From positions 9,010,031 to 9,074,030 of the forward strand of contig JAUPFT010000001.1 of assembly GCA_036936625.1 (NCBI GenBank): 64,000 bases of DNA, written 5' to 3'. The position numbers were made by a program, and so were the translations under genes. The notes below the pieces were generated by a model. It had not been told where the DNA came from and searched no databases. It saw only the letters and a program-made list of their open reading frames with translations. Below, piece after piece: positions 1 through 11,130 of this stretch (position 1 is the first letter of the stretch; the number at the start of each line of letters is the position of its first letter). This stretch comes from Parnassius smintheus behrii. Taxonomy: Eukaryota; Arthropoda; Insecta; Lepidoptera; Papilionidae.

Positions 1-180
1 CGTGACATAGTGACTTAGCAATGAGTGGCTGCGCTGGGGGCCGCGGGTTCGAATCCCGCAAGGAACAAGCATACAGCCTACAAATAATTGTTCCGGGTCT
101 GGATATTTTTCCCTGTGCAATTTATGTTTATTAACTGCCTCCATAATATAGGAGAAAATCCTAATGTGGGGGGTAGTTTT
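1..180 (+). repeat. tRNA-derived SINE copy
   Basis: The segment carries a tRNA-like box B (GGTTCGAATCC, about 49-59) and continues into a body that is repeated with roughly 80% similarity at 56145-56325, including the phrase CAAATAATTGTT and the AGGAGAAAAT tail. It is truncated by the window edge. A free-standing tRNA is unlikely because the 5' half does not form a good acceptor stem and the body is shared with the second copy. Confidence 0.6.
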
Positions 181-239
181 TAAAAAAAACTATAAGCAAC
201 TCACTTGCTAAACTATTCATTGTGGCTGCAACTCTTTGA

Positions 240-1133
240 CTGAAAACTTGAGCTGCATACTTCACCTTCATTTAAGGCAATTTATCTTGTTACACATGAT
301 GAATTGTTAATTTGTTTAACATTCTTAAATCATCTTCTTCAATATCATTTTCTAAAAGCATTTTTAAATGTTCTCATTTTGCCATCATGACTTCCCCATT
401 GAAAATGAATCTTATATTTTTACTAATTCATTTCTTAATCCCTTTAATAAATAGGGAGGATCATAAATATGGAATAATGGTATGTTATCAATTTCTATTA
501 AACTGCTTTTGTAGACTTTATTATGCCTTAAATATTTTTCTTTGTATCTTTTAAAAGAGAATTCATTGCAGATACATTAGATGTGCCTTGGTCACAAATT
601 GTAGCGACAATAATTAAGCCACATTCTCTTAATCTTCTAATTATATCAATAATTAATGTTTTCAATATATGGCTTTTAGTTGCACTTTGGCAGAACAGGT
701 AACAAATGGCTGTTTGTATTTGCTCTTTATCCCTTTTATCATAAAAACAAGACAATGGTCTGCAATTTTCTCAGTATCTCTTTCAAAACCAATTATCTGA
801 TCCATACTCCTATTGTAACATAAACCAGGAGTTAAGGAATCTCATCAAACATTAAGTTGCATAGCCTTTGTTCAGGTGTCATTTTATATATTTTTTTCTT
901 TAAAATATTTAGAATATTTTCATTCAATCCTGGTTCAATCACTATATTTTTAAGGATTTTCTGTAGAGTACGATTGGATGGTAGTACCAAAATTTTGGTT
1001 AAAAAGTTATAAGCTCTAGAATTTAGTTTTAATATTGATAATGCAAAAATTTTCTCTTTTAGAGTAAACTTTCTGCCTTTTGGTTTCTGTAGAGATTTCA
1101 ATTGAAGTTTCATAAAAGTCGATATTGTTTTTG
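240..1133 (-). pseudogene. P-element / THAP9-like transposase remnant
   Basis: Minus-strand frames at 832-1113 (93 aa) and 528-755 (75 aa), with readable sequence between them, resemble the central part of P-element-type (THAP9-like) transposases. Visible features are the LPSNRTLQKIL block followed by an EPGLNENI segment, then the MFDEI beginning of the RNase H-like core, a region resembling IGFERDTEKIADH, and the ATICDQGTSNV segment that normally follows. The THAP zinc finger and the C-terminal half are absent. Frames are broken between blocks, so this is a decayed copy. The family assignment comes from motif recognition only. Confidence 0.55.
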
Positions 1134-1436
1134 GTAGCTTAAATTTATAAAGCTTTCATTTATGCATACCATCTCTGCGACATGGTAGGACTTTTCAACA
1201 TCTTTGCACGTATTTTATAATTTCAATAGCCTCGTTTTTAATTGTTGGCAAGTCTTATATTTTTTAATCTTCTCCTGAACTCTCCCTTACTTCCAGCTGA
1301 AAGCCAACAGAATAAAAAAAATTATTTTTCTGGTAAAAGATGTACAAAAAACTGTCAGTCATTCAATTGCCTTATATAAGATATACTAACTATCGCCTGT
1401 GGCTTAGCACAGACAGTAGTAAATTTTTTATAGAAA
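1134..1436. other. AT-rich spacer, no gene seen
   Basis: AT-rich sequence with no convincing coding frame; it may include the decayed upstream part of the transposase remnant on the minus strand. Confidence 0.4.
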
Positions 1437-1700
1437 AAGGGTGGCAAACAAGCACACAGTCCACCTGATGAGAAGAAGATGCTGTGGTACACAAACATGT
1501 ACATTTATCTGCAATTTAGAATCAAAATGCAGATACATCACCCCTGAGGACTAAGATGAATTGCCTTGTTTACAGTAAAAAAGAGTCTCCAGTACTCAGT
1601 CACTATACGAAACATAGCAGCATAAAGCTGCTATTTCACGCTATTATTGTAAGAGCGTGGTCATACACTGGTTGAGCTGACAAATTCGTGCAATCCTAAT
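1437..1700 (+). repeat. dispersed repeat, arm 1 of a fold-back pair
   Basis: Begins GGCAAACAAGCACACAGTCC and runs through a conserved body ending near GAGCTGACAAATTCGTGCAA. The same family recurs at 2275-2485 in opposite orientation and at 49752-50125, 57545-57640 and 59245-59545. No open frame is shared between copies. It looks like a short non-autonomous element or the fixed part of a larger unidentified repeat. Confidence 0.6.
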
Positions 1701-2274
1701 GTTTGTCCCAATTTGTGTAGGTGTACTGTCATTGTGTGATTGTGTATCTCAAGTGTATGTGCTAATAGAAACATTAACGAATATTTTCCGTTTCTAATAT
1801 AAAATGAATAACATACTAACTAATAAGGGTTATTTCGGTAAAATATATTATCATTAACTAACTTTAAAAAATCAACAACTTTTCTGTACCATCATATGAC
1901 AAATTCATTTTTAATGGATATATACAAATTTGCATTGACTTGATTATACAGAAAAGACTAAGGGAATATAAAAATCTATCACATTCCATTAGGTTAAACA
2001 ATACTATTATCCCATACTTATGTATAAATAAAGTGAAATAGCTGGATTAACTGATTTATTATAGCAGATTATTAACTATTGAAATGAGAAATATGGAATT
2101 TGAATAGTAGAAGCTGCAAATAACCTTTTTAGCATAAAAGGAATTTTGAATGGAATAGGGAGTATGATTGTGCCTGAGAGTCTCATCATTTTTTAAAGCA
2201 AGCAATGTAGTTTGATTTGATGAAGGCTTTTGTTTAGAAATACTGAACATAGTAGAACCACGCTGCAGCTATAT

Positions 2275-2485
2275 TATGTTTGTAGCGTAAAATAGCAGCC
2301 TAATGTTGCTGTGTTTCGTATGGTAAGTGTAAAGAACTGGACAACCGTTTTACGAGGCATTCCATCGTAGTCCTCAGGTGTGACAATTTATCTACATTTT
2401 GATTCTTAATCGAATGTAGATGTCTACGGGCTACAGTATCCACTTACCATAGGGTGGACTGTGTGCTCGTTTGTCACCCCTATCC
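2275..2485 (-). repeat. dispersed repeat, arm 2 of a fold-back pair
   Basis: Inverted copy of the family at 1437-1700: it ends in GGACTGTGTGCTCGTTTGTC and holds the reverse complement of the GTAAAATAGCAGC segment. About 570 bp of unrelated AT-rich sequence separates the two arms, so the pair 1437-2485 could fold back on itself. Confidence 0.55.
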
Positions 2486-3214
2486 TATAAAAAAAAAGAT
2501 TGAGTCGTGCAATTTTGGGTTTAATACTCATTAAGTGAAACATTTGACATCAGAATAGTGCCACTCAGTAGCAATTACATTAAAGTATGTTCCCATGAGC
2601 GTTAGAAGAAAACACATTGCCATATTGAGTGGGAAATATGTCGCTGGGGAAAAGGGGGTATAATCAAGAACAGTGCACATAACCAGGACTAGGCACTCTC
2701 AGTGTACGACAGGCATGCGTAAGTGTACTCAACTAATAACAAGCTTTAAATGAAAAAAAATACCTTCAGTAGCATGTGAAATTTCAGTATAAATATTCAT
2801 CATTGAAACCATTCCTAAAAACCAAATTCTATTATATAAAAATATGTATTATTAAATTTTGTACTCCCTGGGAGTATCTAAGAATAAACCAACCTAAAAT
2901 ATCATCATGAATAAGGCATGCTTTTAATTCTTATATTTAAATATTTACCTTCAGTAGAACTTGTAGTTTCGGAGTTTTTACTGTCCAAAACTCTATATTG
3001 ATGAGCTGAAATATAATTTTAATACATATGAATTCTACTAAAGAGAAGATACTAAGTTAAGGTTTGCAATAAATTCAGGCATAATTTTTTCTGGTATAGT
3101 TTATGTATGTATGTATGTTCAGAATACTTTCAGTTTTATGGAAGCTTACATATTTAGGTAAAAAATATTATTATTCTATGACAATTCAGGCAAGTTTTAA
3201 AATTCATTTTCTTA
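2486..3214. other. no gene seen
   Basis: Low-complexity AT-rich DNA without a supportable coding frame. A short TATGTATGTATG run lies near 3105-3118. Confidence 0.4.
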
Positions 3215-3515
3215 GAATTTGTGGTAGCTCAGTGGATTAGCACTCGCTGCAAATTTCACAGTTCATGAGCAAACTGTGTTCGATCCCCGCTGGCACCAAT
3301 GAATTTGTTGATTGCACATTTAAGTGCTAAGTTACCACATATTCTGCAGTGAAGGAAAACATCGTAAGGAAACCGGCATGTCTGAGAAATGAAAAACAAT
3401 AAGACAAAGTCTACTAACATGCATTGGGGCTGCGCAGAGGACACTTTCTTACCCTAAAACCTTCTCAGAAGTGAGAGGAGGCCTGTGCCAAGCAGTGGGA
3501 ACTATATATTATAAT
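3215..3515 (+). repeat. tRNA-derived SINE
   Basis: Starts with a tRNA-like head (GTGGTAGCTCAGTGGATTAG, about 3223, and GTTCGATCCCCGCTGGCACC) and ends with GAGAGGAGGCCTGTGCCAAG-type tail. It is the same family as the SINE at 18430-18730 in the Polinton TIR intron. The shared body and LINE-like 3' tail mark it as a SINE and not a tRNA gene. Confidence 0.7.
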
Positions 3516-3589
3516 TTGAATATTTTAATTTGAAATCTGATTAAAAGAAAAACATTCGCAATCAATATAAATATGATATAAACTTACCT

Positions 3590-3910
3590 ATTATTAAAAA
3601 TATGACTTACTATAAAAGTACCTATATTACTGCTATTCCTGTATACAATCAGTTACCACCAGCTATTAAACAATTAAATGAAAATATGTTCAAAACAAAA
3701 TTAAAGAAATTGTTAATTGAAAATGTTTTTTTTACTATACCAATGAGTTTTTTTTTAAATAAAATTAATGTTAGTCAGTAGTAAAATTTAAATTTATTTT
3801 CTTAATTGTTGCACATCCTAAATGGGTAAACTGTTGAGCCTAAAACTACATATTTTTGTACTAAGATCATATTGTACAGTTATGCAATAAATGTATCTTT
3901 ATCTTTATAG
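3590..3910 (+). pseudogene. 3' end of a non-LTR retrotransposon
   Basis: The plus strand at 3600-3725 reads through a segment like IPVYNQLPPAIKQLNENMF followed by a KTKLKKLLIE-type ending, which is the typical C-terminal end of LINE reverse-transcriptase proteins (CR1/Jockey-like groups). A short 3' UTR and an AATAAA-containing end with TCTTTATCTTTATAG repeats follow. Only about 40 codons are recognisable. Confidence 0.45.
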
Positions 3911-4233
3911 GCTGTTACATTACTTTTTTAGAATTATAGAATTCTTCATATTAAATTTTTAAATTTTTTTGACAAATTGCTTTTCTGTCCCAAAAAATCT
4001 AATGTATCTAACAAAATTTCATCTATTGAGGGGTTTGAGTTCAAGTTTCCTGTTTATAAAAAATCACTTTTATTCTTGTGGTTCTATTTGGAGGTGTTAT
4101 ACCAATGTTTTGCGGGTGGCAGATGGCCAGCAGTTTTTTATTATACAGAGCTAGTGGATTCTCCTATGTTACCTCTACATAGAAATCACACCTAGTTACC
4201 CAGAAAGCAAGCAAGTTACTGCTATATACAATA

Positions 4234-4256
4234 CGGCCGACGTATCTTGGCGAGTC
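4234..4256 (+). repeat. left TIR of the DD82E transposon
   Basis: Perfect inverted match to 6634-6656; preceded by TA. Confidence 0.93.
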
Positions 4257-4509
4257 TGAATATAGGCTCTGCGAAGTTTAGCGCATGAACACTCGTGAAG
4301 AAAACTGTTATTGTCATTTTTTTATATATACCAATGTACAAATGAAATTTCCCTAACACAGTGACCAAAAATATCAAAACACTTTGGAGACATTATAAAT
4401 TAAAGATTCAATTTTGATACCTCACCTTTCGATAGGGGCAGATTTTATCACAAACACATACAATATTATTTACATTTAATACTTTTTATTTATTTACACT
4501 TATTATTAT

Positions 4510-5922
4510 TTAATCACTGTCGCTGAGGGGGGAAATTCCTAACATAAAGTCGTCGGCCCCTTGTGTACCATGTGAGGTACTTGGCATAGGTTCATCTTCG
4601 TAATCGTCGCTCTCACTTTCAGACTCACTTTCTGAATCTGAAGCTGTATTAATGATGAATAATTGATCCGTCATTTCGTCAATAATATGGTCGCTCTTCC
4701 TATAGTCATGTTCGACCTCTTGCACTTTTCTGCATAAAGCACTCCATTCATTCTGACCCATTAAATTTACTTTTTCTTGTATGAGCTCCATTGTCCGGGT
4801 TACGTTCCAGTCGACGTTTTTAGCGGCTACGTGCCCTTTAATGGCAGCCCACACCATCTCGATGGGGTTTAAATCGGGATGATATGGGGGTAAACGAAGG
4901 ACATCGTGGTTGTTTTGTTTAAACATTTCATCTATTACGTATTTTTTATTCACGTCTTTGTTTTTTTTTATTAGATCGTAAAGTTGTGGTTTACGCATGT
5001 CCTTTTCATATGGTATACCCTTTTCTAATAACCACGATTCCATTTTTGCCTTCTTGTCATTAGATGTAGGGGCAGGATCCATTAATTTGTTGTGGTACGG
5101 AGCATTATCGATAACCACCACCAAGTTAGGGCTCAAATTTGGAATCAGTTGGGTCCGTAACCATTTCTCATAATTTTTGAAATTCATGTCATCATGATAG
5201 TCTCCGGTTTTGCTGCCAGATTTGAACATTAGTAGCGCGTTCGGAACAAACCCTGCTTCTGACCCAGCGTGTACCATCACTATCCGCTGACCTTTTGATA
5301 TCGGGCGCTTTAGTCCTTGATCGGAACCATCTGACCACGCCTTACCTATTGTATGTGATGAGTGGGCATACGACTCGTCAGTGAATACAATTGGTCGCCC
5401 TTCGTCCCTGTATTTTTTCATTGCCTTCAAGTACAAGATCCTTTTCAGGCGAATGTCGGTCTTCTCTATAAGAACCATTCTATTGGTTTCGGTCTTTCGC
5501 CACTTGAAACCCAAGTTTTTGATAATTGTCTTTAAGCTCGTTTTACCACCTTGAAAATTTATATCCCGTTTGAGTTTCGCTAGTAATTTGTTTATCGTCG
5601 GCATTTCTTTTTCAGTTTTGTGGAAGTTGTGTATGCATCTTTTTACTACTCCCTGGTCAAAATTATCCATATCAGTAATAGGTTTTGATCTAGACCTTTT
5701 TTTACCAGGCGTGCGGAATACTGAAAGTAAGCCCGAAATATTGCCTTCAGTTGCGATCCGCTGTACTGTGCGTTGGGACACACCAGTTGCGTTAGCAACT
5801 CTTAAATAAACTTTATCGACATCTTTTACGCCTTCTTCTTTTTCTTTTTTCATATATTGCGTTAAATCGTAAATAATTTTTCTCGCCTGGCGATTTAACA
5901 CACTGTTATGTTTTGGTGGCAT
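4510..5922 (-). CDS. Tc1/mariner superfamily transposase, DD82E type
   Basis: 470 aa. The N-terminal part (about 8-60) looks like a helix-turn-helix DNA-binding region (VANATGVSQRTVQRIA). The catalytic core has D182 (VFTDESY), D272 (VVVIDNAPYH) and E355 (HPDLNPIEMVWA). There are 82 residues between the second D and the E, far more than the 34-39 of Tc1 and mariner, because of an insert of about 45 residues. This spacing matches the DD82E group, named Sailor as I recall it. The protein cuts and pastes its own element by binding the TIRs. An acidic serine/glutamate run (about 435-445) precedes the C-terminus. The frame is intact from ATG to stop and lies about 275 bp from the left TIR and 710 bp from the right. 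Confidence 0.9.
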   Translation of the reverse strand: MPPKHNSVLNRQARKIIYDLTQYMKKEKEEGVKDVDKVYLRVANATGVSQRTVQRIATEGNISGLLSVFRTPGKKRSRSKPITDMDNFDQGVVKRCIHNFHKTEKEMPTINKLLAKLKRDINFQGGKTSLKTIIKNLGFKWRKTETNRMVLIEKTDIRLKRILYLKAMKKYRDEGRPIVFTDESYAHSSHTIGKAWSDGSDQGLKRPISKGQRIVMVHAGSEAGFVPNALLMFKSGSKTGDYHDDMNFKNYEKWLRTQLIPNLSPNLVVVIDNAPYHNKLMDPAPTSNDKKAKMESWLLEKGIPYEKDMRKPQLYDLIKKNKDVNKKYVIDEMFKQNNHDVLRLPPYHPDLNPIEMVWAAIKGHVAAKNVDWNVTRTMELIQEKVNLMGQNEWSALCRKVQEVEHDYRKSDHIIDEMTDQLFIINTASDSESESESESDDYEDEPMPSTSHGTQGADDFMLGISPLSDSD

Positions 5923-6633
5923 GTTTGGCGAATAATATAAGTGCTAACTGACACTTGCAAATAAAACAAATAAAACAAACAAAACAAACTTAACACTATT
6001 AATAAAAACAAACAACAATAACAACGAAAACTTTTGTAACCGACTGTGCTCAAGACAGAGATAGCGACACGAACACGACACCAATGCTAACGTGTGACTG
6101 AGAAATATTACCGTGTACCGAGCATTGCCGAATAAGCACGAAGCTTTACGAAGTAACCAGAAAGGGATGTCCAACACGCGTGCCTGAGGGTGTTGTTTAA
6201 TCGATTTTTATTCAAATCGATTAAAATTAAGACATAAAAATATATTTATTTGCAATTTATAAGGAGGTTCTAAATTTTCTCAAATAGTCGTTACTCAAGA
6301 AGACGTTAATAGATAATTGATATTTAAGTACATTATGTCTTTCAGCTGAGAAAATAATATGTTTTTAGTTTTTTTTTTTTATTTAAGTCGAAATCTTGTT
6401 TATTATCAACAAAATTCACTATATTTGTAAATCTATTTCGTTTAATATCTTATATAAACAAAAATCAATAACTTCTAAATAAAACTAATCGATTGCGATA
6501 TTTTATGACTAAAGGGTCGATTGTGTTTACTTATGGTCAATCTCTAGCCTAGACCACCGCCCCCCGTACGTCGCCTCATGCCACCATTTTGTTCCTTAAA
6601 AAAGCTATTGCGCAACCTTCTGCGCGAAGGTCG

Positions 6634-6656
6634 GACTCGCCAAGATACGTCGGCCG
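6634..6656 (-). repeat. right TIR of the DD82E transposon
   Basis: Perfect inverted match to 4234-4256; followed by TA at 6657-6658. Confidence 0.93.
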
Positions 6657-6659
6657 TAT

Positions 6660-7600
6660 TATACTTACATAAATTTAAAGTGGTATAAATGTTAGCAGTA
6701 AGCCTTCTTCCAACAGTGTGAAACTTGTTCAAAATGCCTGTCACATATGTAGATACTTCTTAATGTATATGAAGTACCTCTGAGTTTCGTTTCCTCTTTC
6801 CTCACACAATACTGCCAAAATCTTAAAATGAGATATATATTCATTTACGCAAATACTTACCATCTAGCTTACAGTTAAAATAACACCATTTCGTAGGCAT
6901 TGCGTATTCCAATGTTGAAACATTCGTATAAATTAAAGGAAAAACCAAAATCCGTAATGAATATTGAATGCCAATGTCGTGCGTAGTAGTAGAAAATCCA
7001 AGTCCGTATTGGGTGCCGAGTTTATAGATGCAGTAGAAAAATCCAGAGTCTGTAAGTACTTAATACCAAGTCGTTAATAAAGTAACTCGATAATGCAATC
7101 TTCATGATGCAAACTTAGTTTCACCATAACAGAAAGCAGAAAGTCAGACAAAATTCAAAACTTTTCTAACGTTGTTGTTGTTGTTTTTATTATTCGTTCG
7201 AGAGAGCAGGCAAAGGAACTAAGCCATACAGCCTACTTTTCTACCGGCCTGCAATGTCAAAAGTTGCCATAACCAGAATTAAAAATTACTTAATTACATT
7301 TAGAAACTCACTACCAAAAAGGCTTTAATAGCATTTGAAGAGAAGTAGTTTTTTAGTTTATTATATTTTTATTTATAGTTTTACTGTAAAGTTTGCAATA
7401 ATTGAAAACCAAAACAAAATACAATTAATATAATTATTCCAATACTACCACGTTCTTTATATGCCACCCAACCCTTTTAACACCGCCATCTATTAGAATT
7501 TTGTATAAAACGTTTAATTAAGTTGCATGACGGCGTCCTAAAGATAGGGTTCAGGCGTCACACAAAATTTCAGTGTTATGGCGGCAGTACATTCATCATT
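6660..7600. other. no gene seen
   Basis: AT-rich flank of the transposon. A (GTT)n run lies at about 7171-7187. No supportable coding frame. Confidence 0.4.
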
Positions 7601-7845
7601 GACTGGAGAAGAAAGAAAGGATATGGCATACGAAAAAAACTAAGAGTAAGTAAAACTTTAAGTCACTATAAGTTCATACTGTGTAGATCGGAACAAAAAT
7701 TAACAATTTTAATCTAAGGTAATCGTGATTAACTATGACATTTGGACGTTGAGCATCGCAATAACTCCCTTCCACCCCCCCCCCCCGACTTTTGGTGCTT
7801 TAAAGTGCTTATAAAAACTATTTAATAATATATGCGCGATAAAAA
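7600..7845 (+). repeat. dispersed repeat copy
   Basis: The part around 7695-7850 (AACTATGACATTTGGACGTT, then GACTTTTGGTGCTTTAAAGTGC after a 13-C run) resembles 44445-44600 (AACTATGACATTGGGACGTC onward). No open frame is conserved between the copies. Confidence 0.45.
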
Positions 7846-8110
7846 CTAGTATTATTTAAATGTATAATCTGCCACTTTGCTTTGCGTATGTGTACTACGA
7901 GAAAACCTTGATTCCATCGAAATTTGAGCGCTGCTGCAATCCCATCAGCGGTGGCATGTGTTTGCACAGCAGGGCTACGATGGTTATCTGTATACAGAAT
8001 CAGTGTACGAAACCTAGCCAACCGCAGAGAAGTAAGGCGGTGTAATTTTATATATCCGATATTCTATACCGCTAAATTGAAAGACGTTTTGCAATCTACC
8101 GAACTTTATT
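7845..8110 (+). pseudogene. RTE-type LINE reverse transcriptase fragment
   Basis: Plus-strand pieces (LPLCFAYVYYEKT, RATMVICIQNQCTKPSQPQR, then AKLKDVL) match the palm region of the RTE copy at 50480-51622 (LPLCLAYVDYEKAF, RATMAIRVQNQSSKPIQLQR, ALEDVFKLL). Several frame changes lie between them, so this is a decayed internal fragment. Confidence 0.6.
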
Positions 8111-8737
8111 TTATGCTTTTAATTTTTCCCCAGTTTATTAATTAGCTTATTATCTTTAAAATAAATGTAATTTTGTATAGTATATCTCTGTGGTAATAAA
8201 ATTACTAAAACCTACGAAACTTATAACTACTTTAATAACTGTTTGTTTTGGCCGGAAATTGCCGATTGTCGACGGATTTTTGCTTCCGTTTTATCTTTTA
8301 AGTAATGGTTTGGAATGGATTGTGATACGTAAAAGTGATGCGATTTTTTGTATTTAGTATCTGCGTATGTGAACTAATAGACAAAACGACGAAACAAGTG
8401 TTTCTATGTAAATATAAATCTCAAGTTATTTTGATCGGTTAGGCATCTTATGAACTTGAGTTACTGTCGTCATCGACTGTCCGCTGAGTAGACAGTTTAC
8501 TCCCGTTCTATCAGAAATAGGTGGATTTCTTCAACTACATCTGTAGCACCTATGCTTCTAAACATATTAAATTGCTGAACATATAAAACGACGAGTATTT
8601 TTGAAAACTCTCAAAATCAAAATCAAAAAATTTAAATTAAACAATAATTTATAGGAATTATAAAATTTTCATATTTTTATAATTAAATATGCTGAATAAA
8701 TATAATAAATGAACTAAACTAAATAACTTACGATTGT

Positions 8738-9365
8738 TAGGGTTCCGTAGTCAACTAGGAACCCTTATATTTTCGCCATGTCTGTCTGTCCGTCCTCGCT
8801 TAATCTCTGTGACCGTTAGCACTAGAAAGCTGAAATTTGGTACCAATATGTGTATCAATCACGCCGACAAAGTGATAAAATAAAAATTGGAATAAATGTT
8901 TTATTAGAGTAGCCCCCCTATATGTAAAGTGGGAAGTGATTTTTTTTTAATTTCAACCCTAACGTGTGATATATTGTTGGAAAGGTATTTAAAAATGAAT
9001 AGGGGTTTACTGAAATCATTTTTTGATAATGTCAATCATTTCGGAAATAATCACTCCAAAAGTAAAAAAAACAATGTGTCCCCCCCCTCTAACTTTTGAA
9101 CCATAAGTTTAGAAAATATGAAAAAAATCTGAAAAGTAGAACTTTATAAGGACTTTCTAGGAAAATCATTTTGAACTTGGATGGAAACAACAGTACCCAC
9201 TACTGGGAGCAGTTGCAGGAGCGCGGAGCACTGCTGGAGTGCGATCATAATGGATACCCACCTTTAAACTCATAAGTGGGAACACTTATTGTGACGGACG
9301 GGAAACTACGGAACCCTACACGCCCTACACTGAGCGTGGCCCGACACGCTCTTGGCCGGTTTTAT
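8738..9365 (+). repeat. dispersed repeat bounded by GGGTTCCGTAG / CTACGGAACCC
   Basis: Starts TTAGGGTTCCGTAGTCAACT with a Tc1-like TCTGTCTGTCCGTCC run and ends with CTACGGAACCCTACACGCCC and a GACACGCTCTTGGCCGGTTT tail. A long part is repeated inverted at 59768-60126, and its terminus recurs at 43800-43910. The ends are inverted relative to each other, as in a non-autonomous DNA element. No coding frame. Confidence 0.6.
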
Positions 9366-10855
9366 TTTTTTAATAAAACCGATATATCGGTATTTTTTTC
9401 GATATATGAAACTTCGATATTGATTAGTGTATTAACTGACTGTGTGTATCTTCTCTTTCTCTTTGTTAGAAATTTAGATTTTAAATGAAAATTAAATAAA
9501 AATTTAATTTAACACTATATATATTTTATTGGTCGCTTTATAGAAAGAATCGGTGGCAGTTAAACAATACTCCAAGGAATTTATATTCAATTTGTGTGCC
9601 GTGATTCAATTCCTGTTTAACTGGTCTGTTACGTGTGAGCATCCCTGTCGTATTTGAAATGAAATGAACAATCTTCCAAGTAATAAAATGTCCGTACTAT
9701 ATAAAAATAATCATTTGGTTTACAACATAAATCGTTGGAAAATATCATCATAATCATCCCTATCATCAACATTTCAGCATTTCATAATTCAATGTCTATC
9801 AAAAGCCTTCCCCAAGTAATGCAACACTCTATCTAGTGGGTAGTCGTCCTACAATACGCTTGCCGACATAAGCATTGAGTTATACAACAGTAGAGAAAAA
9901 AACTACATTACCGCGCGTCAAAAAAGTGTAACCACTATCCAAATGCAACAACGTAGCTTTGAAACTAATAACATTTTTAAATAAACATATATCTATCTCA
10001 CTTACACAAGTTGCGAAAACAATATCGTCGCTAAGATTAGATAAAGATAGATACGCAATGGCGGGTTGTTGTGGCTTACTTTATGAAATTTTACCTTAAA
10101 TACGCAATAATAATGAGTTTTTTAAGCTGCAGTTAATTGTGTTTATACTAAAAAGTCTATTTTATTTTTAAATCTTTATTGCGTCCTCTTAGAAAAAAAA
10201 AGGATACAAAGCTTATCAGATGAATAGAAGTAGACGTAATGATGAAATAAAACATATTTTTGTAAGTATTTATATTGTCCTAATAAATCAAACAACATAA
10301 AATAGGTAATAAAAATTAATTAATATAAAATTTGTATGAAATTATAATTAATATAAGATTATTAATATAAAATAGGTAATAAAATATATTTAATAGCTAA
10401 TTCATGAATAAACGAAAAAAGATTAATTAATTATTTTTTATGAAAGTTAAAACATGGTTTTTATTATGATTTCCAAAATATTTAAAATCAGAGGTAACAA
10501 ATTAACTTACTCCATTAATTATATAGTCCCCCATTAATGTAGTATAATCACAAATGCGGAAAAGTGGCAACATTGAACGTAAATGGCAATATTCGATAAT
10601 TTTATTTAATTATTTGAGGTTTTTTACGTTTAAATATGAAAACCAGAACCAAAAGTTATGTGTTGAAAGTAATTCTGCACGCTTTATTAAGTTTTTGTGA
10701 CCTTGAGTAGCATTCTTTCACTACGAATTTACCCATTTTTTGTCGCGACTCAACTCTGTCGACGTCACATTGAACACTGAACTGACTTTAGCTGGGCATA
10801 TGGCTGTGGCCATATGTGCAGTGGTAACGCTTTGGCGCGGTTATTACCGATCTAG
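9366..10855. other. no gene seen
   Basis: AT-rich sequence with short direct repeats near 10310-10390 (AATATAAAATAGGTAATAAAA, twice). No coding frame with recognisable content. Confidence 0.4.
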
Positions 10856-10859
10856 TGTA

Positions 10860-11130
10860 ATATATAAATCAATGGACATAAGGCCATTCTACTAACCTTT
10901 TTGTGCCCATCAGTGGTAGGTTCTTGGAACTATATGACCCGTCTATTGCCACCGTAGCTTTCTGTTTCGTTGGGCTATTTTAGTTACTCTGCACCTACTG
11001 CAGATATCATAGATTTCACGGATTGCAGTGAAACCCTGAGCATCCCTACCTTCACAGTTTTCTGAGTGACCTTAAAATTCCTCATACCAAGCGGTGTGGA
11101 ACCATTTTTCAGTTCTATATGACATTACTG
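10860..11130 (-). pseudogene. RTE LINE 3' end, decayed
   Basis: The minus strand has the same order of motifs as the RTE 3' part at 52540-52985: a segment around GTAATGTCATATAGAACTG, then CTGCAGATATC and CGGTGGCAATAGACGG near the 5' side. Matches are patchy and the frame is lost. Confidence 0.4.

Larger units (their letters stand above)
4234..6656 (-). mobile_element. Tc1/mariner-type DNA transposon (DD82E), complete
   Basis: A 2,423-bp element bounded by a perfect 23-bp terminal inverted repeat (4234-4256 and 6634-6656, starting CGGCCGACGTATCTTGGCGA) and flanked on both sides by TA (4232-4233, 6657-6658), the target site of the IS630-Tc1-mariner superfamily. It contains one uninterrupted 470-aa transposase on the minus strand (4510-5922). 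TA plus intact TIRs plus an intact frame suggest a young copy. A short related terminus occurs at 42347-42369. Confidence 0.92.
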
